A DNA stretch of 5,280 bases from Actinomycetota bacterium. GTDB taxonomy: Bacteria > Actinomycetota > Thermoleophilia > UBA2241. Within the stretch, counting starts at the first letter, position 1. Every line of letters begins with the position of its first letter. The stretch is from contig JAAYBE010000163.1 in assembly GCA_012719015.1 (NCBI GenBank), positions 1-5,280 on the forward strand. The letters run 5' to 3'. Under the pieces are notes generated by a model that worked only from the letters and a program-made list of their open reading frames with translations, was not told the origin of the DNA and did no database searches. A program made the translations under genes and the position numbers. Below, piece by piece: positions 1-5,280 of the stretch.

Positions 1-2332
1 GTCCGTGAACGCCCCGGCATGTACATCGGCTCCACCGGGCCGCGAGGCCTGCATCACCTCGTGTACGAGGTCGTGGACAACTCGGTGGACGAGGCTCTGG
101 CCGGACACTGCTCCGGCATCGTCGTCATCATCAACCCGGACAACTCCATCACCGTGAGCGACGACGGTCGCGGCATCCCTGTCGGGATCATGGAGAAGTA
201 CGGCAAGCCCGCCGCGACCATCGTGCTGACCATGCTGCACGCCGGCGGCAAGTTCGGCGGCGCCGGGTACAAGGTGTCCGGCGGTCTGCACGGCGTCGGC
301 GTGTCGGTCGTCAACGCGCTCAGCGAGTGGCTCGAGCTCGACATCTACCGGGACGGCTACCACTGGTACCAGCGCTTCGAGCGCGGCACCCCGGTCACCG
401 ACCTGGTCAAGAAGGAGAAGCTCGGCAAGCGCGCCCCCACGGGCAACACGGTCTCGTTCCTCGCGGACGCGGACATCTTCGACGAGGTCGAGTACGACTA
501 CCGCGTGCTCGCCCAGCGGCTGCGGGAGACGGCTTTCCTCACCAGGGGGCTCAGCATCTCGCTGAACGACGAACGCGCCGACGGCGAGAGTGTCACCTTC
601 AAGTACGACGGCGGCATCCGGGACTTCGTGAGGTACATCAACCGCGACAAGGACGCCATCCACCGCAGCATCATCTACTTCGAGAACGAGACCCCCGACG
701 GCGCGGCCGAGATCGCCATGCAGTGGAACTCGTCGTACAACGAGTCGGTGTTCACGTTCGCCAACAACATCAACACGACCGAGGGCGGCACGCACCTCTC
801 CGGTTTCCGCTCCGCGCTCACCCGCACCGTCAACGATTACGCGCGGCAGAAGAACCTGCTCAAGGAGAAGGACGAGAACCTCACCGGCGAGGACATGCGT
901 GAGGGACTCACGGCGCTCGTCTCCGTCAAGCTCAAGAACCCGCAGTTCGAGGGCCAGACGAAGACCAAGCTCGGCAACACCGAGATCAGCTCGCTGGTCG
1001 CGACCACGGTCAACGCCAAGCTGTCCGAGTTCCTCGAGGAGAACCCGAGCGAGGCGCGGCAGATCGTCGAGAAGGCGATCAACGCGGCGCGGGCGCGGAG
1101 CGCGGCCCGCAAGGCGCGCGACCTCACGCGCCGCAAGGGCCTGCTCGAGGGCAGCACGCTGCCGGGCAAACTGGCCGACTGCTCCATCAGGGACGCCGCG
1201 CTGAGCGAGCTGTACCTGGTCGAGGGCGATTCGGCCGGCGGCTCCGCCAAACAGGCGCGCGACCGGTCGTTCCAGGCCATCCTGCCGCTGCGCGGCAAGA
1301 TCATCAACGTCGAGAAGGCGCGCATCGACAAGATCCTCCAGAACCAGGAGATCCTCACGATGATCAGCGCCATCGGGGCCGGCATCGGCGAGGAGTTCGC
1401 CGTCGAGCAGGCGCGCTACCACAAGATCATCATCATGACCGACGCCGACGTGGACGGCTCGCACATCAGGACGCTCATCCTCACCTTCCTCTTCCGACAC
1501 ATGAAACCGCTGGTCGAGGCCGGCTACGTCTATATCGCCCAGCCGCCGCTCTACCGCCTCAAGCAGGGCAACCAGGAGCAGTACATCCACAAGGAGGCGC
1601 AGCTCGAGGAGATCCTGCTGCGCGGCCGGCTCGAGCAGATCCGCGTCGACAACACCGACACGGGCTTCACGTTCAGCGAGGCCAAGTACCAGCGTTTCCT
1701 CAAGCTCTTCGGCGAGTACGACGGCTGGGTCAAGAAGCTCAAGAGCCAGTGGGGGGGCGACCTCATCGACTGGCTCAAGAACGGGCCGATCGTCGAGGCC
1801 GACATCGCCGGCTTCCCGGAGCTGCTGGCGGCGCTGCGCGAGGACATCGACAAGCGCTACGTCATCGACGTCCTCGACGTCGACGACGAGGAGCGGGCGG
1901 CCGACGTGCGCCTGGTCGAGCGGCGCACGGGGCTGGCCGCGAACCTGAGGATCCCGTTCGCGGCCCTCTCCGGGCGCGAGTTCCAGGCGCTGAAGAAGGT
2001 CCACGCCCGCGTCCGGGAGCTGGTCGGATGCCCGCCGTTCACGCTCCGCCTCGGCAACCGCAAGGCCGAGGCCACGAGTTATGAGGAGCTGCGCGTGCAG
2101 ATCGTCGAGCTCACCAAGGAGGGCATCCAGCTGCAGCGCTTCAAGGGCCTCGGCGAGATGAACCCGGAGCAGCTCTGGGACACCACCATGAACCCCATGA
2201 CGCGCACGCTGATGCTCGTCTCCATGGAGGACGCGCAGGCCGCCGACGAGGTCTTCACGATGCTGATGGGCGACAAGGTCGAGCCGCGGCGCGAGTTCAT
2301 CGAGAAGAACGCGAAGGAGGTGCGGTTCCTCG

Positions 2333-2340
<8 letters not shown>
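1..2340 (+). CDS. gyrB: DNA gyrase subunit B, 5'-truncated by the window edge
   Basis: ATPase and TOPRIM subunit of DNA gyrase, the type IIA topoisomerase that supercoils DNA with ATP. The reading frame is open from base 1 (VRERPGMYIG); comparison with E. coli GyrB (V19 of VRKRPGMYIG) puts the true start about 18 or more codons upstream, so the Met at base 19 is internal. In window numbering (base 1 = residue 1), the GHKL ATPase domain shows the general base E23, N27, D54 in DDGRGIP and the ATP lid YKVSGGLHGVGVS (90-102); R117 matches the coumarin-contact R136 of E. coli. The transducer QTK loop is at 319-321. TOPRIM has E408 in EGDSAGG and the Mg-binding DADVDG (481-486). R431 replaces E. 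coli K447 conservatively. Residues of about 530-705 are the long insert seen in E. coli GyrB and absent from short (about 640 aa) GyrBs; the end carries RFKGLGEMNPEQLW (713-726). The 779 residues seen plus the missing start give about 800, close to E. coli (804). The frame is intact. Its last codons overlap gyrA. Confidence 0.98.
2314..2322 (+). promoter_or_regulatory. Shine-Dalgarno of gyrA inside the gyrB 3' end
   Basis: AAGGAGGTG is a nine-base match to the usual 16S rRNA 3' anti-Shine-Dalgarno sequence. It is followed after 10 nt by the gyrA ATG at 2333. It lies within the gyrB codons for the near-C-terminal AKEV, so the same bases encode protein and recruit ribosomes. It supports the 2333 start and suggests that gyrA is translated by re-initiation as well as by direct ribosome loading. 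The spacing from the GGAGG core to ATG (12 nt) is slightly long. Confidence 0.8.
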
Positions 2341-4813
<2,473 letters not shown>

Positions 4814-4815
4814 CC

Positions 4816-5280
4816 TCACGCGGGGCCGCGGGCGGCGCTCTCGAGGTCCCCGCCGCGGCGCGCCCGGACCAGTATGCCGCCGAGCCCGCCGGCCCGGATC
4901 GCCTCCAGCATGCCCGCATACTCGTCGGCGACGAACGCATGCCACTCGGCGCCGAAGTCCCGCACGATCGCCGCGCGCCTGGCGGCGATGCGCTCGTTGA
5001 GACGCCGGTACCAGAGCACGAACTCCGGCCGCAGGTCGCATACACGGACGGAGGTCCACCCGGCGGCGGCGAGGGTCGTCGGCAGCTCCCGCGGTCGCAG
5101 CGGGCGCCACCGACCGCGGCCCAGACCGCCGCAGAAGGCGCCCGCCCGGTCGCCCTCCGGGGCGGAGTACTCGAGGAGGCGCAGCTCGGCGTCGGGCGCG
5201 GCGAGCATCGCCAGCTCGCGGAAAGCGGCCGCCTGGTCGCCGACCGCGTAGATCGCCGTCATGGCGTAGATGAGGTCGAA
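4816..5280 (-). CDS. Probable class I SAM-dependent methyltransferase, C-terminal part
   Basis: The C-terminal 154 residues of a gene read leftward; its start and SAM-binding N-terminal half (including the glycine-rich motif I) lie beyond base 5280. The frame is open to the window edge (FDLIYAMTAIYAV), so the Met at 5262 is not a credible start. FDLIYAMTAIYAV looks like strand beta-4 and the following helix of a Rossmann methyltransferase, AELRLLEYS (fragment residues 31-39) like beta-5, and LPTTLAAAGWTSVRVCDL (66-83) like the helix and beta-6 that usually end in AGF..V. A stretch of about 50 residues rich in Arg, Ala and Glu (about 84-131, with WYRRLNERIAARR), probably helical, precedes a last strand GGILVRARR (134-142). 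Such an insert before the final strand recalls small-molecule N-methyltransferases such as the sarcosine/dimethylglycine type, but this is from memory and the substrate is unknown. No signal peptide or membrane segment is visible in this part. It converges on gyrA with 2 nt between the stop codons. Confidence 0.7.
   Translation of the reverse strand, partial: FDLIYAMTAIYAVGDQAAAFRELAMLAAPDAELRLLEYSAPEGDRAGAFCGGLGRGRWRPLRPRELPTTLAAAGWTSVRVCDLRPEFVLWYRRLNERIAARRAAIVRDFGAEWHAFVADEYAGMLEAIRAGGLGGILVRARRGGDLESAARGPA

Noticed and set aside
327..902. A 191-codon + strand frame inside gyrB, with a similar frame of 227 codons inside gyrA at 2539-3222
   Set aside because: Both are Arg/His/Pro/Gly-rich out-of-frame readings of conserved gyrase sequence with no ribosome binding site or motif worth noting.
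4825..4859. Inverted repeat GCCGCGG / CCGCGGC just past gyrA, considered as a terminator
   Set aside because: The stem is only 7 bp with a 21-nt loop, lies within the 3' coding end of the opposing gene, and has no T-tract on either side. Short GC palindromes are expected by chance in such sequence.
4874..5251. A 125-codon + strand frame downstream of gyrA
   Set aside because: Ser/Arg/Pro/Ala-rich and without motifs; the opposite strand of the same stretch reads as a methyltransferase C-terminus that stays open to the window edge.

Overview
The window is a high-GC bacterial chromosome segment. Third codon positions are almost all G or C, which I judged by eye and did not count. It holds the housekeeping gyrB-gyrA operon on the + strand and the 3' end of a convergent methyltransferase gene on the - strand. 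Three coding regions cover all but 2 bases, so there is essentially no intergenic DNA.

Layout: bases 1-2340 encode DNA gyrase subunit B, missing only its first 20 or so codons. Bases 2333-4813 encode the complete DNA gyrase subunit A (826 aa). Its start codon lies inside the last codons of gyrB (8-nt overlap) behind a strong Shine-Dalgarno sequence that is itself part of gyrB. Bases 4816-5280, read on the - strand, are the C-terminal 154 residues of a probable class I SAM-dependent methyltransferase whose N-terminus lies beyond the right edge. The stop codons of gyrA and this gene face each other with 2 nt between them.

How the genes work together: GyrB (ATPase, TOPRIM) and GyrA (breakage-reunion and C-terminal DNA-wrapping pinwheel) form the A2B2 enzyme that introduces negative supercoils. 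The overlap and embedded ribosome binding site suggest coupled translation at matched levels. The methyltransferase has no evident functional link to gyrase.

Organism: GyrB carries the long E. coli-type insert between TOPRIM and its C-terminus. GyrA has wording I associate from memory with Planctomycetota and relatives (LKPSQRRILVAMNDL, GNYHPHGEAVIYPTLVRMAQ), while parts of its C-terminal pinwheel and of GyrB also recall deep-branching Actinomycetota such as Thermoleophilia. I lean towards Planctomycetota or a related PVC lineage, at about even confidence; a protein tree is needed to settle it.

I do not see a previously undescribed system here. The points worth a second look are inside GyrA: Ala and Pro at the two main quinolone-contact positions, a GyrA-box with Ile in place of the usual basic residue, and a topo IV-like Gln in the active-site region. 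The gene junctions are also unusually tight.
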